DNA of 64,000 nucleotides from Thauera sp. UBA6194 (lineage in GTDB: Bacteria; Pseudomonadota; Gammaproteobacteria; Burkholderiales; Rhodocyclaceae): positions 48,599-112,598 of the forward strand of contig DITC01000063.1 in the NCBI GenBank assembly GCA_002422685.1, given 5' to 3'. Within the stretch, counting starts at the first letter, position 1, and the number at the start of each line of letters is the position of its first letter. This document shows, one piece after another, positions 22,918-31,271 of this stretch. The translations under genes and the position numbers were made by a program. The notes beneath the pieces are model-generated. The model saw only the letters and a list, made by a program, of their open reading frames with translations. It was not told the DNA's origin and did not search any database.

Positions 22918-23661
22918 TCAGTCGACACGGCGGCGGAACACTAGGTCCCACACGCCATGACCCAGCTTGAGACCACGGTTTTCGAATTTCGTCAGCGGGC
23001 GGTAGTCGGGACGCGGGGCAAAGCCGTCGGCGGTGTTCTGCAGCGCCGGCTCGGCGGAGATGACCTCGAGCATCCAGTGCGCGTAGTCCTCCCAGTCGGT
23101 GGCGCAGTGGAAGTAGCCGCCGGGGGCGAGCTTCTGCGCGATCAGGGCGACGAAGTCGGGCTGGACGATGCGGCGCTTGAAGTGCCGCTTCTTGCGCCAC
23201 GGGTCGGGGAAGAACAGATGCACGCCGGCGAGCGTGCCGTCGGCGATCATGTCGCGCATCACCTCGACGGCGTCGTGCTGCATGATGCGCAGATTGCTCA
23301 GATTGCCCTCGGCGATCAGCTTGCACAGCGCGCCCACGCCCGGGGTGTGTACCTCGATGCCGAGGAAGTCGTGGTCGGGCATCGCTGCGGCGATCTTCGC
23401 CGTGGTCTCGCCCATGCCGAAGCCGATCTCGAGGATCTTCGGCGCCTTGCGGCCGAAAGCCACGTCCAGATCGAGCGGCGCGACACGGTAGTCGATGCCG
23501 ATCTTGGGCAGCATGTCGTCCAGGTAGCGCTGCTGCGCCTCGGACATGCGGCCCTGGCGCAGCACGAAGCTGCGGATGCTGCGGCTGGAGAAGCGGTGCT
23601 CGGGGCTGTCGCGGCCGATGATTTCGACGCCGGCCACGGCTTCGTCTCGTACTTCGCTCAT
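22918..23661 (-). CDS. trmB: tRNA (guanine-N7-)-methyltransferase
   Basis: A 247-residue SAM-dependent methyltransferase that makes m7G46 in tRNA. It begins with a short extension, then 'IRSFVLRQGRMSEAQQ'. The SAM site is 'ILEIGFGMGETTAKIA', and the family motifs 'HLFFPDPWRKKRHFKRRI' and 'TDWEDYAHWM' follow, ending 'PLTKFENRGLKLGHGVWDL'. Its start overlaps the thiG stop by 4 bases, so the two are co-translated. Confidence 0.96.
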   Translation of the reverse strand: MSEVRDEAVAGVEIIGRDSPEHRFSSRSIRSFVLRQGRMSEAQQRYLDDMLPKIGIDYRVAPLDLDVAFGRKAPKILEIGFGMGETTAKIAAAMPDHDFLGIEVHTPGVGALCKLIAEGNLSNLRIMQHDAVEVMRDMIADGTLAGVHLFFPDPWRKKRHFKRRIVQPDFVALIAQKLAPGGYFHCATDWEDYAHWMLEVISAEPALQNTADGFAPRPDYRPLTKFENRGLKLGHGVWDLVFRRRVD

Positions 23662-24443
23662 GAACCGATCAGCCCCTGCGTCGGCGAACTCGGGTCGGCC
23701 GAGTAGAACTTGCGCGGCATGCGCCCGGCGAGGAAGGCCTCGCGCCCGGCCTCGACCGCCTTACGCATCGCGCCGGCCATCAGCACCGGGCGGCCGGCGG
23801 CGGCGATCGCGGTGTTCATCAGCACGCCGTCGCAGCCCAGTTCCATCGCGATCGCGGCGTCCGACGCCGTACCCACGCCGGCATCCACGAGCACCGGCAC
23901 CTTGGCGTTGTCGATGATCAGGCGCAGGTTCCACGGGTTGACGATGCCCATGCCCGAGCCGATCAGCGAGGCCAGCGGCATGATCGCGCAGCAGCCGATG
24001 TCCTCGAGCATCTTCGCCTGGATGGGGTCGTCGGCGCAGTAGACCATGACGTCGAAGCCGTCCTTGACCAGGGTCTCGGCGGCCTTGAGCGTCTCGGGCA
24101 TGTTGGGGAACAGGTTCTTGGGGTCGCCGAGCACCTCGAGCTTGACCAGCGCGTGGCCGTCGAGCAGCTCGCGCGCCAGGCGCAGCGTGCGCACCGCGTC
24201 GTCGGCGGTGTAGCAGCCGGCGGTGTTGGGCAGGATGGTGAATTTTTCCGGCGGCAGCACGTCGAGCAGGTTGGGCTCGCCCGGGTTCTGGCCGATGTTG
24301 GTGCGGCGGATGGCGACGGTGACGATGGCGGCGCCGCTGGCGTCGATGGCTTCGCGCGTCTCGGCGAAGTCCTTGTACTTGCCGGTGCCGACGAGCAGGC
24401 GCGAATTGTAGGCCTTGCCGGCGATGACCAGGGGGTCGTTCAT
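23658..24443 (-). CDS. thiG: Thiazole synthase
   Basis: A 261-residue TIM-barrel enzyme that builds the thiazole ring of thiamine from 1-deoxyxylulose 5-phosphate, dehydroglycine and ThiS thiocarboxylate. Markers are 'SRLLVGTGKYKDF', 'TVAIRRTNIGQ', 'TILPNTAGCYTADDAVRTLR', the Schiff-base region 'LVKLEVLGDPKNLFPN' and 'VDAGVGTASDAAIAMELGCD'. It follows thiS by 59 bases. No TPP riboswitch was recognised upstream of thiS. Confidence 0.96.
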   Translation of the reverse strand: MNDPLVIAGKAYNSRLLVGTGKYKDFAETREAIDASGAAIVTVAIRRTNIGQNPGEPNLLDVLPPEKFTILPNTAGCYTADDAVRTLRLARELLDGHALVKLEVLGDPKNLFPNMPETLKAAETLVKDGFDVMVYCADDPIQAKMLEDIGCCAIMPLASLIGSGMGIVNPWNLRLIIDNAKVPVLVDAGVGTASDAAIAMELGCDGVLMNTAIAAAGRPVLMAGAMRKAVEAGREAFLAGRMPRKFYSADPSSPTQGLIGS

Positions 24444-24502
24444 GATGGGAACCTGTGCTGTGCTGGAATAGGGGTTGTCGTCTGCTGCAGGTCGGGGGCG
24501 GG

Positions 24503-24706
24503 TCAGCCGCCGCCCACCGCGACCACGATTTCGAGCTTGTCGCCGTCGGCGAGTTTCACCTCGGCGTGGCGGGCCTTGGGCACGATCTCGCCGTTGCGCT
24601 CGACCGCGAGGCGCTTGCCGACGAGGCCGCGCGCCTCGAGCAGGGCGAACACGGTGAGATCGGGCGCCAGCGTCTCGGGCTGGCCGTTGAGGATGATCTG
24701 GATCAT
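24503..24706 (-). CDS. thiS: Sulfur carrier protein ThiS
   Basis: A 67-residue ubiquitin-fold sulfur carrier for thiazole synthesis. It starts 'MIQIILNGQPETLAPDLTVF', has the conserved 'RLAVERNGEIVPKA', and ends with the required Gly-Gly carboxyl terminus ('IVVAVGGG'), which is adenylated and thiolated. The gene is short but family features are complete. It heads the thiS-thiG-trmB run. Confidence 0.95.
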   Translation of the reverse strand: MIQIILNGQPETLAPDLTVFALLEARGLVGKRLAVERNGEIVPKARHAEVKLADGDKLEIVVAVGGG

Positions 24707-24789
24707 GGCGTTCGGGGCTATCGGTAGGCGAAAAATCTTATCACGCCGGGACGTTTGACTTTTGGCGGGTCCGGCGCTAACTTCGCCGC

Positions 24790-24850
24790 ACTTAGCGCCG
24801 ATTTGATCAACAGCTTGCGGGCGCTCAACAAATACGGCTAAAGCGAGGGC
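24790..24850 (+). ncRNA. SAM-II riboswitch aptamer upstream of metX
   Basis: The P1 stem is AGCGCC (24794-24799) with GGCGCT (24820-24825). The P1 loop contains GATTTGATC and AGCTTGCG, and the 3' strand reads CAACAAATACGGCTAAAGC. These match the SAM-II hallmarks GAUUUGA, CUUGC and a downstream GCUAAA that together form the H-type pseudoknot binding S-adenosylmethionine. A SAM sensor ahead of metX would shut methionine synthesis when SAM is plentiful. The match is from memory of the motif, not a covariance-model score. Confidence 0.82.
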
Positions 24851-24884
24851 ACCCAGTCCGCGTTTGTAGCCGACTGGGTTTTTT
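24851..24884 (+). terminator. Rho-independent terminator between SAM-II aptamer and metX
   Basis: ACCCAGTC (24851-24858) pairs with GACTGGGT (24872-24879) around a 13-base loop, followed by a T-run to 24884. It begins right after the aptamer and ends 8 bases before the metX ATG. Position suggests a transcription-attenuation platform, unusual because SAM-II is normally described as controlling translation. Confidence 0.8.
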
Positions 24885-24892
24885 GTTTGCAG

Positions 24893-26029
24893 ATGACCAA
24901 GATGATTCCACCCCAATCGGTCGGCGTGGTCGCGCCGCAGCGGGCCGAGTTCACCGAACCGCTGGCGCTGCGCAGCGGCGGCACGCTGGACAACTATCAC
25001 CTCGTCTTTGAAACCTACGGCACGCTCAACGCCGAGCGCAGCAACGCGGTGCTGGTGTGCCATGCGCTGTCGGGTTCGCACCACGTCGCCGGCACCTACG
25101 CCGACGCGCCGCACAACGTCGGCTGGTGGGACAACCTGATCGGCCCGGGCAAGCCGCTCGATACGCGCAAATTTTTCGTGATCGGGGTGAACAACCTCGG
25201 CGGCTGCTACGGCTCGTCCGGCCCCAACCAGATCAACCCCGCCACCGGGAGACTGTGGGGCGCGGACTTCCCTTTCGTCACCGTCGAGGACTGGGTCGAA
25301 TCGCAGGCGCGCCTGGCCGACCAGCTCGGCATCCAGCGCTTCGCCGCGGTGGTCGGCGGCTCGCTCGGCGGCATGCAGGCGATGTCCTGGGCGCTGCAGT
25401 TTCCCGAGCGCGTGGGCCACGTGGCGGTGATCGCCGCCGCGCCCAAGCTCACCGCGCAGAACATCGCCTTCAACGAGGTCGCGCGCCAGGCCATCCTCAC
25501 CGACCCCGAGTTCCACGGCGGCCACTACTACGCGCATGGCGTGGTGCCGGCGCGCGGGCTCAAGTTGGCGCGCATGGTCGGGCACATCACCTACCTGTCC
25601 GACGACTCGATGGCGGAGAAATTCGGTCGCAGCCTGCGCCACGGCCGCAACACCTACAGCTACGACGTCGAATTCGAGATCGAGTCCTACCTGCGCTACC
25701 AGGGCGACAAGTTCGCCGGCTACTTCGACGCCAACACCTACCTGCTGACCACCAAGGCGCTCGACTACTTCGACCCCGCCTTCGAGTACGGCGGCAACCT
25801 GCCCGCCGCGCTCGCCCGCGCCAGCGCCGACTTCCTGGTGGTGTCCTTCACCACCGACTGGCGCTTCTCGCCGGAGCGTTCGCGCGAGATCGTCTATGCG
25901 CTGCTGCACAACAAGCGCAACGTCAGCTACGCCGAGATCGACTGCCCGGCCGGCCACGACTCCTTCCTGCTCGACGAGACGCGCTACCACGCGCTGCTGT
26001 CGGCCTGGTTCGACCGCATCGAGGTGTAA
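24893..26029 (+). CDS. metX: Homoserine O-acyltransferase (MetX)
   Basis: A 378-residue alpha/beta-hydrolase-fold enzyme that acylates homoserine, the first committed step to methionine. It has 'VLVCHALSGSHHVAG', 'GWWDNLIGPGKPLDT', the nucleophile in 'GGSLGGMQAMSW', the acid in 'SFTTDWRFSPERS' and the His in 'PAGHDSFLL'. Whether it uses acetyl- or succinyl-CoA cannot be read safely from family alone. The ATG at 24893 (or 24902) has no clear ribosome site; only the terminator's T-tract precedes it. It is regulated by the upstream SAM-II element and followed by metW. Confidence 0.93.
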   Translation: MTKMIPPQSVGVVAPQRAEFTEPLALRSGGTLDNYHLVFETYGTLNAERSNAVLVCHALSGSHHVAGTYADAPHNVGWWDNLIGPGKPLDTRKFFVIGVNNLGGCYGSSGPNQINPATGRLWGADFPFVTVEDWVESQARLADQLGIQRFAAVVGGSLGGMQAMSWALQFPERVGHVAVIAAAPKLTAQNIAFNEVARQAILTDPEFHGGHYYAHGVVPARGLKLARMVGHITYLSDDSMAEKFGRSLRHGRNTYSYDVEFEIESYLRYQGDKFAGYFDANTYLLTTKALDYFDPAFEYGGNLPAALARASADFLVVSFTTDWRFSPERSREIVYALLHNKRNVSYAEIDCPAGHDSFLLDETRYHALLSAWFDRIEV

Positions 26030-26035
26030 ATTGAA

Positions 26036-26080
26036 ACAACCCCCACGCTCACTGCGTTCGCTGCCCCCCCGAGGGGGCTT
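26036..26080. repeat. Intergenic repeat with GC hairpin between metX and metW
   Basis: The stretch CCCCCACGCTCACTGCGTTC followed by GCTGCCCCCCCGAGGGGGC is a form I know as a dispersed intergenic repeat in Burkholderiales and Rhodocyclales. GCCCCC (from 26063) can pair with GGGGGC (26073-26078). It sits 7 bases after the metX stop and may affect read-through to metW. Confidence 0.6.
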
Positions 26081-26113
26081 CAGTACGCTTGAGACGGCTC
26101 TGCGCATACTGAT

Positions 26114-26704
26114 ATGACTGCCTACCGCTACGACTATGAAGTGATCACGCAGTGGATCGAGCCCGGCGAAAAGGTGCTCGACCTCGGCTGCGGCGACGGC
26201 GACCTGCTCCGCCACCTGATGCAGGTGCGCCAGGTGCAGGGTTACGGCGTCGAAAACGACCCCGACAAGCTGCTGGCGAGCGTGAAGAACGGCGTCAACG
26301 TGATCCAGATGGACCTGGAGAAAGGCCTAGTTGGTCTGGAGGACGGCTTCTTCGACCACGTGATCATGAGCCTGTCGCTGCAGGCCATGCACAACACCCA
26401 GGGCATCCTGCACGAGATGCTGCGCGTGGGCCGCGAGGCCGTGGTGAGCTTCCCCAACTTCGGCTACTGGCGCCACCGCCAGAGCATCCTCAACGGCCGC
26501 ATGCCGGTGTCGGAGAGCCTGCCGCACCAGTGGTTCAACACCCCCAACGTGCGCTTCTTCACCATCGCCGACTTCGACGCGCTGTGCGAGATGAACGGCA
26601 TCGCGGTGCGCGAACGCCTGGCCTTCGACGAAGGCAAGCTGATGCTGGACGAGCCGAACTTCCTCGCCAGCGTGGCGGTGTACCGGCTGGGGCGCAACGG
26701 CTGA
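26114..26704 (+). CDS. metW: MetW methyltransferase-like protein
   Basis: A 196-residue SAM-methyltransferase-fold protein with 'KVLDLGCGDGDLLRHLM', 'GYGVENDPDKLLASVKNG', 'MSLSLQAMHNTQGILHEMLR' and 'VSFPNFGYWRHRQSILNGRM', all typical of MetW. MetW pairs with MetX in many Proteobacteria and is thought to assist its acyltransferase activity. It lies 84 bases after metX across a repeat. Confidence 0.95.
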   Translation: MTAYRYDYEVITQWIEPGEKVLDLGCGDGDLLRHLMQVRQVQGYGVENDPDKLLASVKNGVNVIQMDLEKGLVGLEDGFFDHVIMSLSLQAMHNTQGILHEMLRVGREAVVSFPNFGYWRHRQSILNGRMPVSESLPHQWFNTPNVRFFTIADFDALCEMNGIAVRERLAFDEGKLMLDEPNFLASVAVYRLGRNG

Positions 26705-26858
26705 GGTCACGCGGCGGGTCGGCAGGCCGGGTCGTCGGGCCCTGCCCATGCCGGCGCCGCCGCCGATCCGCCTGGCGGGTCGCGCACGCCTTACCCCGCT
26801 CCTATACTGGATTGCGATCTGACCCTGCCGCGGTCAGGCCCTCCGGGAGCGCTCAGCG

Positions 26859-28604
26859 ATGCAGGAAAGCAGCCAGGCCGTCGTGCTTGCAACGGGTGCA
26901 CTCCCGACGCTGATCCTGGTGGCGGCGATCTTGACCCTGCCGGTGTGCCTTGCGCTGCTCGGGCTGTATCGGCGCGCGGTGTTGCGTTCGATGGCGCGCA
27001 CGAGTCCGGATGCGGCGAGCGCAGCAGCTGCGGCGCCCGACGCAACCCCCGCAGCGGTCACGCCCCCCGCTGCGCCGCTGCGCTTTGAGACCCTGGCGTC
27101 CGCCGCCGCAGCTTCGGGCGGATCCAGCCCGCTGCGCGCCGCCATACGGCGATCGCTGCAGGCCGCAAGCCTCATCCACGTCATCGCCGGCCTGGTGTAC
27201 GCGCTGGTGCTCACCGGCGCCTGGATGCGCTTCAGTTGGGACGACGGCGGCTTCGTGCTCGCGCGCTTCCTGTGGCTGCTGTCGTGCTACGCCTGGCCCA
27301 CCGCGCTCACCGTCGGCCTGGTCGTGGCCACCACCACCCGCCAGCGCGTGGCCGTGGGTCTCGCCTATGCGCTGATGCTGTTCGCCTTTGCCGGCTGGGG
27401 GCTGGTGCGCAACCCGAGCCTGTCCGCGCTCGACATTGCGCGCTTCTGGGCGATCACCAACCTGCCCGCCACCGTGCTGCTGCTCGCCTTTCTGCACCGC
27501 CGCATCCGTGCGGTCGGGCCGCTGGTGCTGGCCTTCATGGTGGTCGCGGCGATCGGCGCGCAGGTCGCCATCAGCTTGGCCGGACAGAACGAGACGACGT
27601 TGCTCTCGGTGATCGAGGTGGGCAGCGTGCTCGGCCTCGGCGGCGTGCAGATCTTCTGGGGGTTGATGCTCGCCGGCGCTGCGCTGGCAGGCCTGGTCGG
27701 CTGGCAGGCGCTGAAATGGCTCGGCCGCCGCCATCTCGCGCGCCGCAGCAGCGACCAGACGCTGACCCTGGAGGCGATGTGGCTGCTGTTCGCGGTGGTG
27801 CAGACGGTGAGCTTCGCCTTCGAGGGCCTGGCCTGGATGGCGGCGGGCCCGGTCGCATTCGCGGCCTGGAAGCTGGTCACGAGCGCCGGCTTCCGGCTGG
27901 CCGGGCTCGGGCAGGCGCCGACCTCTTTCATGGCTCCCTCCGGCAGCGCGGGCGCCGGGCGGGCCGCCGCGCCCGCGCTACTGCTGTTGCGCGTGTTCGC
28001 GCTCGGCGCGCGCAGCGAGCGCCTGTTCGATGCGCTCGGCAAACGCTGGCTGCGCATCGGCAACATCGACATGATCGCCGGCCCCGACCTTGCCACCACC
28101 GCGGTCGAACCGCACGAATTCCTGGACTTCGTCGGCGGTCGGCTGTCACGCCAGTTCGTGCGCGACGATGCCGACCTGGCGCGCCGCTTTGCCGCGCGCG
28201 CGCTCGGCCCCGACCCCGACGGACGCCATCGGGTGAACGAATTCTTCTGCCACGACGACACCTGGCGGCCGACCATGCTGCGCCTGGCGCAGGCAGCGGA
28301 CGTGGTGCTGATGGACCTGCGCGGCTTCACGCCGCAGAACCAGGGCTGCCGTTACGAGCTGCAGCAGCTGCTGGATTTCGTCACGCTCGAGCGCGTGGTC
28401 GTTCTGATCGACGCTCGCACATCGCGCGACTTCATCGAAAGCACGCTGCAGAAGCTGTGGCGGACGAGCCGGGCGGATTCTCCGAACCGCAGCAGATCGC
28501 CGGCGCGGGTGCGTCTGCTCGAAGACAGGGGCGGGGCGACGATCACGCGGCTCGTCGAGGCCTTGCTGGAAGCACTCGGTCAGCCACGCTCGGCGCACGG
28601 CTGA
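26859..28604 (+). CDS. Unrecognised polytopic membrane protein with cytoplasmic C-terminal domain
   Basis: A 581-residue protein. One helix near residues 10-36, then an Ala/Pro/Thr linker, then six to eight further helices to about residue 340 ('VIAGLVYALVLTGAWMRF', 'VVAAIGAQVAISLAG', 'IFWGLMLAGAALAGLVGW'). The soluble C-terminal ~220 residues contain 'NIDMIAGPDLATTAVEPHEF', 'EFFCHDDTWRPTMLRLA' and 'DVVLMDLRGFTPQNQGCRYE'. The last part alternates beta and alpha and ends 'RVVVLIDARTSRDF', which loosely recalls TIR/Rossmann-like folds, but I do not assign it. The ATG at 26859 follows GGGAG. It stands alone between metW and a convergent small gene; the 154-base leader shows a possible CTATACT -10. 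Confidence 0.7.
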   Translation: MQESSQAVVLATGALPTLILVAAILTLPVCLALLGLYRRAVLRSMARTSPDAASAAAAAPDATPAAVTPPAAPLRFETLASAAAASGGSSPLRAAIRRSLQAASLIHVIAGLVYALVLTGAWMRFSWDDGGFVLARFLWLLSCYAWPTALTVGLVVATTTRQRVAVGLAYALMLFAFAGWGLVRNPSLSALDIARFWAITNLPATVLLLAFLHRRIRAVGPLVLAFMVVAAIGAQVAISLAGQNETTLLSVIEVGSVLGLGGVQIFWGLMLAGAALAGLVGWQALKWLGRRHLARRSSDQTLTLEAMWLLFAVVQTVSFAFEGLAWMAAGPVAFAAWKLVTSAGFRLAGLGQAPTSFMAPSGSAGAGRAAAPALLLLRVFALGARSERLFDALGKRWLRIGNIDMIAGPDLATTAVEPHEFLDFVGGRLSRQFVRDDADLARRFAARALGPDPDGRHRVNEFFCHDDTWRPTMLRLAQAADVVLMDLRGFTPQNQGCRYELQQLLDFVTLERVVVLIDARTSRDFIESTLQKLWRTSRADSPNRSRSPARVRLLEDRGGATITRLVEALLEALGQPRSAHG

Positions 28605-28625
28605 ATCAGGGGCTGTCCAAACCAC

Positions 28626-28661
28626 CAGGCACGCAGCCCGAGCGCCCCGGCCGGGTGCCTG
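28626..28661. terminator. Hairpin in convergent gene gap
   Basis: CAGGCAC (28626-28632) pairs with GTGCCTG (28655-28661) in the 73-base gap between the plus-strand membrane gene and the minus-strand small gene. No T-run is present on either side, so termination is only suggested by position. Confidence 0.4.
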
Positions 28662-28677
28662 ACTGCAGTCGAAACGC

Positions 28678-28995
28678 TCAACCAACCACGAAAGAGGCGA
28701 CGTCCACACGCACGGCCGGACGATCCAGCGCGGCCGCGGTCATGAGCGCGAACTTCTTCGACCACTCGGTCTGCTGTTCAAAGCGGCTTTCGCCGCCATA
28801 TTTTGCGACGTTGAGGACCATGTCGAGCACCAGCACCTTGCCCATCGGGTTGGAGGGCGTGCACTCGAGCTCTTCGAACTCGGTCGCGAGCCAGCTACGC
28901 GCCTGCTCCTTGGTGGTCGGGGCCACATCGGCGTCGTGCAGCGTGAATTCGTACTCGCGCTCACCGCCGAATACCACGGTCACGTTGTAGGACAT
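28678..28995 (-). CDS. Conserved-looking small acidic protein of unknown function
   Basis: A 105-residue soluble protein starting 'MSYNVTVVFGGEREYEFTLH', with 'TKEQARSWLATEFEELE' and ending 'PAVRVDVASFVVG'. A perfect-looking AGGAGG ribosome site lies 10 bases before the ATG at 28995, and codon use is like the neighbours. The frame is open far upstream (29292) but without protein character. No family is recognised. Confidence 0.75.
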   Translation of the reverse strand: MSYNVTVVFGGEREYEFTLHDADVAPTTKEQARSWLATEFEELECTPSNPMGKVLVLDMVLNVAKYGGESRFEQQTEWSKKFALMTAAALDRPAVRVDVASFVVG

Positions 28996-29116
28996 GGAAA
29001 AAGACCTCCTCGAATCGGGGATTTTGGTTTTGCCCGCATTGTTGGCGTAGAGCCCGCCGGACGCAAGCAAAGTATCGAATTGTGTAAACCTGGGGGGGTG
29101 GCGTTGATCTGCGATA

Positions 29117-30436
29117 ATGCGCGGCCCCGCAACGCCATCGACCCCGACCTTGTCCTCGCCCTCCGCCGCCTTCCGGACCCCCGCCTGGCTCGCCGCCCTG
29201 CTCAACCGGCGGATGCTGATCTGCATCTTCACCGGCTTCGCCTCGGGTCTGCCGCTGTACCTGCTGCTCAACCTGGTACCGGCCTGGCTCAAGACCGAGG
29301 GCCTGTCGCTGAAGGCAATCGGCGCCTTCGCGCTGATCCAGTTCCCCTACACCTGGAAGTTCCTGTGGGCGCCGCTGCTCGACCGCTACGGCATCCTGCC
29401 CTGGCTGGGACGACGGCGGAGCTGGATGTTCGTGTCGCAGCTCGGCCTGCTGGCAGCGATCGCCTGGCTGGGGCAGGTGTCGCCGGTGGATCACCTGCCC
29501 ATGGTGGTCGGCCTGACCGCGGCGATCGCGCTGCTGTCGGCCACACAGGACATCGCGCTCGACGCCTTCCGCCGCGAGATCCTGCCCGACGCCGAGCTCG
29601 GGCTGGGGAATGCGATTCATGTGAATGCGTACCGGATCGCGGGGCTGGTGCCGGGCTCGCTGTCGCTGATCCTCGCGGACCATCTTCCTTGGGGTCAGGT
29701 CTTTCTCATTACTGCGGCGTTCATGATTCCCGGCCTGGCGATGACGCTGCTGGTGAAGGAGCCGCTCGCCGACGCCGGCACCCCGCGCACCCTGCGCGAT
29801 GCGGTGGTCGAGCCCTTTCGCGAGTTCTTCGGCCGCCACGGCGTGCAGTCGGCGCTGCTGGTGCTGGCCTTCCTGTTCTTCTACAAGCTGGGCGACTCGT
29901 TGTGCACGGCGCTCGCCACGCCCTTCTACCTCGACATGGGCTACACCAAGACCGAGATCGGCGTGATCGCGAAGAACGCCGGGCTGTGGCCGATGGTGAT
30001 CGGCGGCATCCTGGGCGGCATCTGGATGGTGAAGCTGGGCATCAACCGCGCGCTGTGGATCTTCGGCGTGGTGCAGTTCGTCACCATCCTCGGCTTCGTG
30101 TGGATGGCCTGGCTGGGCCCGGGCGACTCGACCCCGGCGCGGCTGGTGGTGCTGGCCACGGTGATCGCCGGCGAGGCGATCGGCGCCGGGCTGGGCACCA
30201 CCGCCTTCGTCGCCTTCATGGCGCGCACCACCCACCCGGCCTACACCGCCACCCAGCTCGCGCTGTTTACCAGCCTGATGGCGGTGCCGCGCACCTTCAT
30301 CAACGCCACCGCCGGCTGGCTGGTCGAGGCGCTCGGCTGGACCAACTTCTTCTGGCTGTGCTTCGTACTCGCGGTGCCGGGCATGGTGCTGTTGCTCAAA
30401 GTCGCGCCCTGGAACGGCGAACGCGAGCCGACATGA
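29117..30436 (+). CDS. ampG: AmpG-family muropeptide permease
   Basis: A 439-residue MFS transporter with 12 helices. AmpG marks are 'FTGFASGLPLYLLLNLVPAW', 'FPYTWKFLWAPLLDRYG', 'SATQDIALDAFRREIL' and 'FFYKLGDSLCTALATPFYLD'. It imports anhydro-muropeptides for cell-wall recycling. The first ~25 residues are Pro/Ser/Thr-rich and may be over-called; a start nearer residue 30 cannot be excluded. It precedes azlC by 24 bases. Confidence 0.92.
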   Translation: MRGPATPSTPTLSSPSAAFRTPAWLAALLNRRMLICIFTGFASGLPLYLLLNLVPAWLKTEGLSLKAIGAFALIQFPYTWKFLWAPLLDRYGILPWLGRRRSWMFVSQLGLLAAIAWLGQVSPVDHLPMVVGLTAAIALLSATQDIALDAFRREILPDAELGLGNAIHVNAYRIAGLVPGSLSLILADHLPWGQVFLITAAFMIPGLAMTLLVKEPLADAGTPRTLRDAVVEPFREFFGRHGVQSALLVLAFLFFYKLGDSLCTALATPFYLDMGYTKTEIGVIAKNAGLWPMVIGGILGGIWMVKLGINRALWIFGVVQFVTILGFVWMAWLGPGDSTPARLVVLATVIAGEAIGAGLGTTAFVAFMARTTHPAYTATQLALFTSLMAVPRTFINATAGWLVEALGWTNFFWLCFVLAVPGMVLLLKVAPWNGEREPT

Positions 30437-30460
30437 AGCGCGCGACGGGAGTGCGAACGC

Positions 30461-31168
30461 ATGCGCGATAAGCCCCGGCTGGCGGAATTCCTCGCCGGCT
30501 GCCGCGACGAGTCGCCGCTGCTGCTCGGCGTGGCGCCCTTCGGCATGATCTACGGCATCGCCGCGCTCGCCGCCGGCGTGCCGGCCTGGCTGGCGCAACT
30601 GGCCTCGGCCATCGTCTTTGCCGGCGCCGCCCAACTGGTGATCGTGCAGATGCTGGCCGCGGGCGCGGGCTTCGTGCCGATCGCGCTCACCTCGGGCCTG
30701 CTCAACCTGCGCCATGTGCTGTACAGCGCGTCGATGGCCGAATACGTGCGCCACCTGCCGCGGCGCTGGCGGCTGCTGCTGGCCTACGTGCTCACCGACG
30801 AGGCCTACGCGGTGGCGGTGCTGCGCTACCAGCGGCGCGAGACGGCGACCGCCGACCTGCGCCACTGGTACTTCCTCGGCGCCGGCTTCACGCTGTGGGC
30901 GGGCTGGCAGCTGTCGACCGCGGCCGGACTGCTGTTCGGCGCCACCATCCCGCCCGAGTGGGAACTCGACTTCGCCGTGCCACTGACCTTCATCGCGCTG
31001 CTGACCCTGCTGCTGCGCGAACGTGCCGGGCAGGCCGCGGCGCTGGTCGCCGGCCTCGGCGCGCTCGCCTTTGCCGCGCTGCCCTACAAGCTCGGCCTGG
31101 TGGCGGCGATCCTGCTCGGGCTGGCCGCCGGGGCATGGACGGTGCGCCGTCTGGAGCGCGCGCGATGA
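30461..31168 (+). CDS. azlC: AzlC-family branched-chain amino acid exporter subunit
   Basis: A 235-residue membrane protein with 'LLLGVAPFGMIYGIAALAAG', 'FAGAAQLVIVQMLAAGAGF' and 'LTSGLLNLRHVLYSASMAEY', the AzlC (YgaZ) signature. It works with the small AzlD protein encoded just downstream to export branched-chain or related amino acids. The ATG at 30461 lies 24 bases after ampG. Confidence 0.93.
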   Translation: MRDKPRLAEFLAGCRDESPLLLGVAPFGMIYGIAALAAGVPAWLAQLASAIVFAGAAQLVIVQMLAAGAGFVPIALTSGLLNLRHVLYSASMAEYVRHLPRRWRLLLAYVLTDEAYAVAVLRYQRRETATADLRHWYFLGAGFTLWAGWQLSTAAGLLFGATIPPEWELDFAVPLTFIALLTLLLRERAGQAAALVAGLGALAFAALPYKLGLVAAILLGLAAGAWTVRRLERAR

Positions 31169-31271
31169 AAGGCACGCGTCCTTGGCGTCACGCGCTCTCC
31201 GCATCGGCCAGGTGCCGCCCCGACAGGTGTTGCCCGCCACATACCCTCCGCTCAACGTCCCCGTATCGCCA

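Noticed and set aside
24707..24789. Possible TPP riboswitch upstream of thiS
   Set aside because: None of the THI-box sequence hallmarks is visible on the minus strand; the short gap is mostly the SAM-II side of the region.
29690..29715. GGGGTCAGGTCTTT resembling a REP fragment
   Set aside because: It lies inside the conserved AmpG coding sequence and is explained by its codons.
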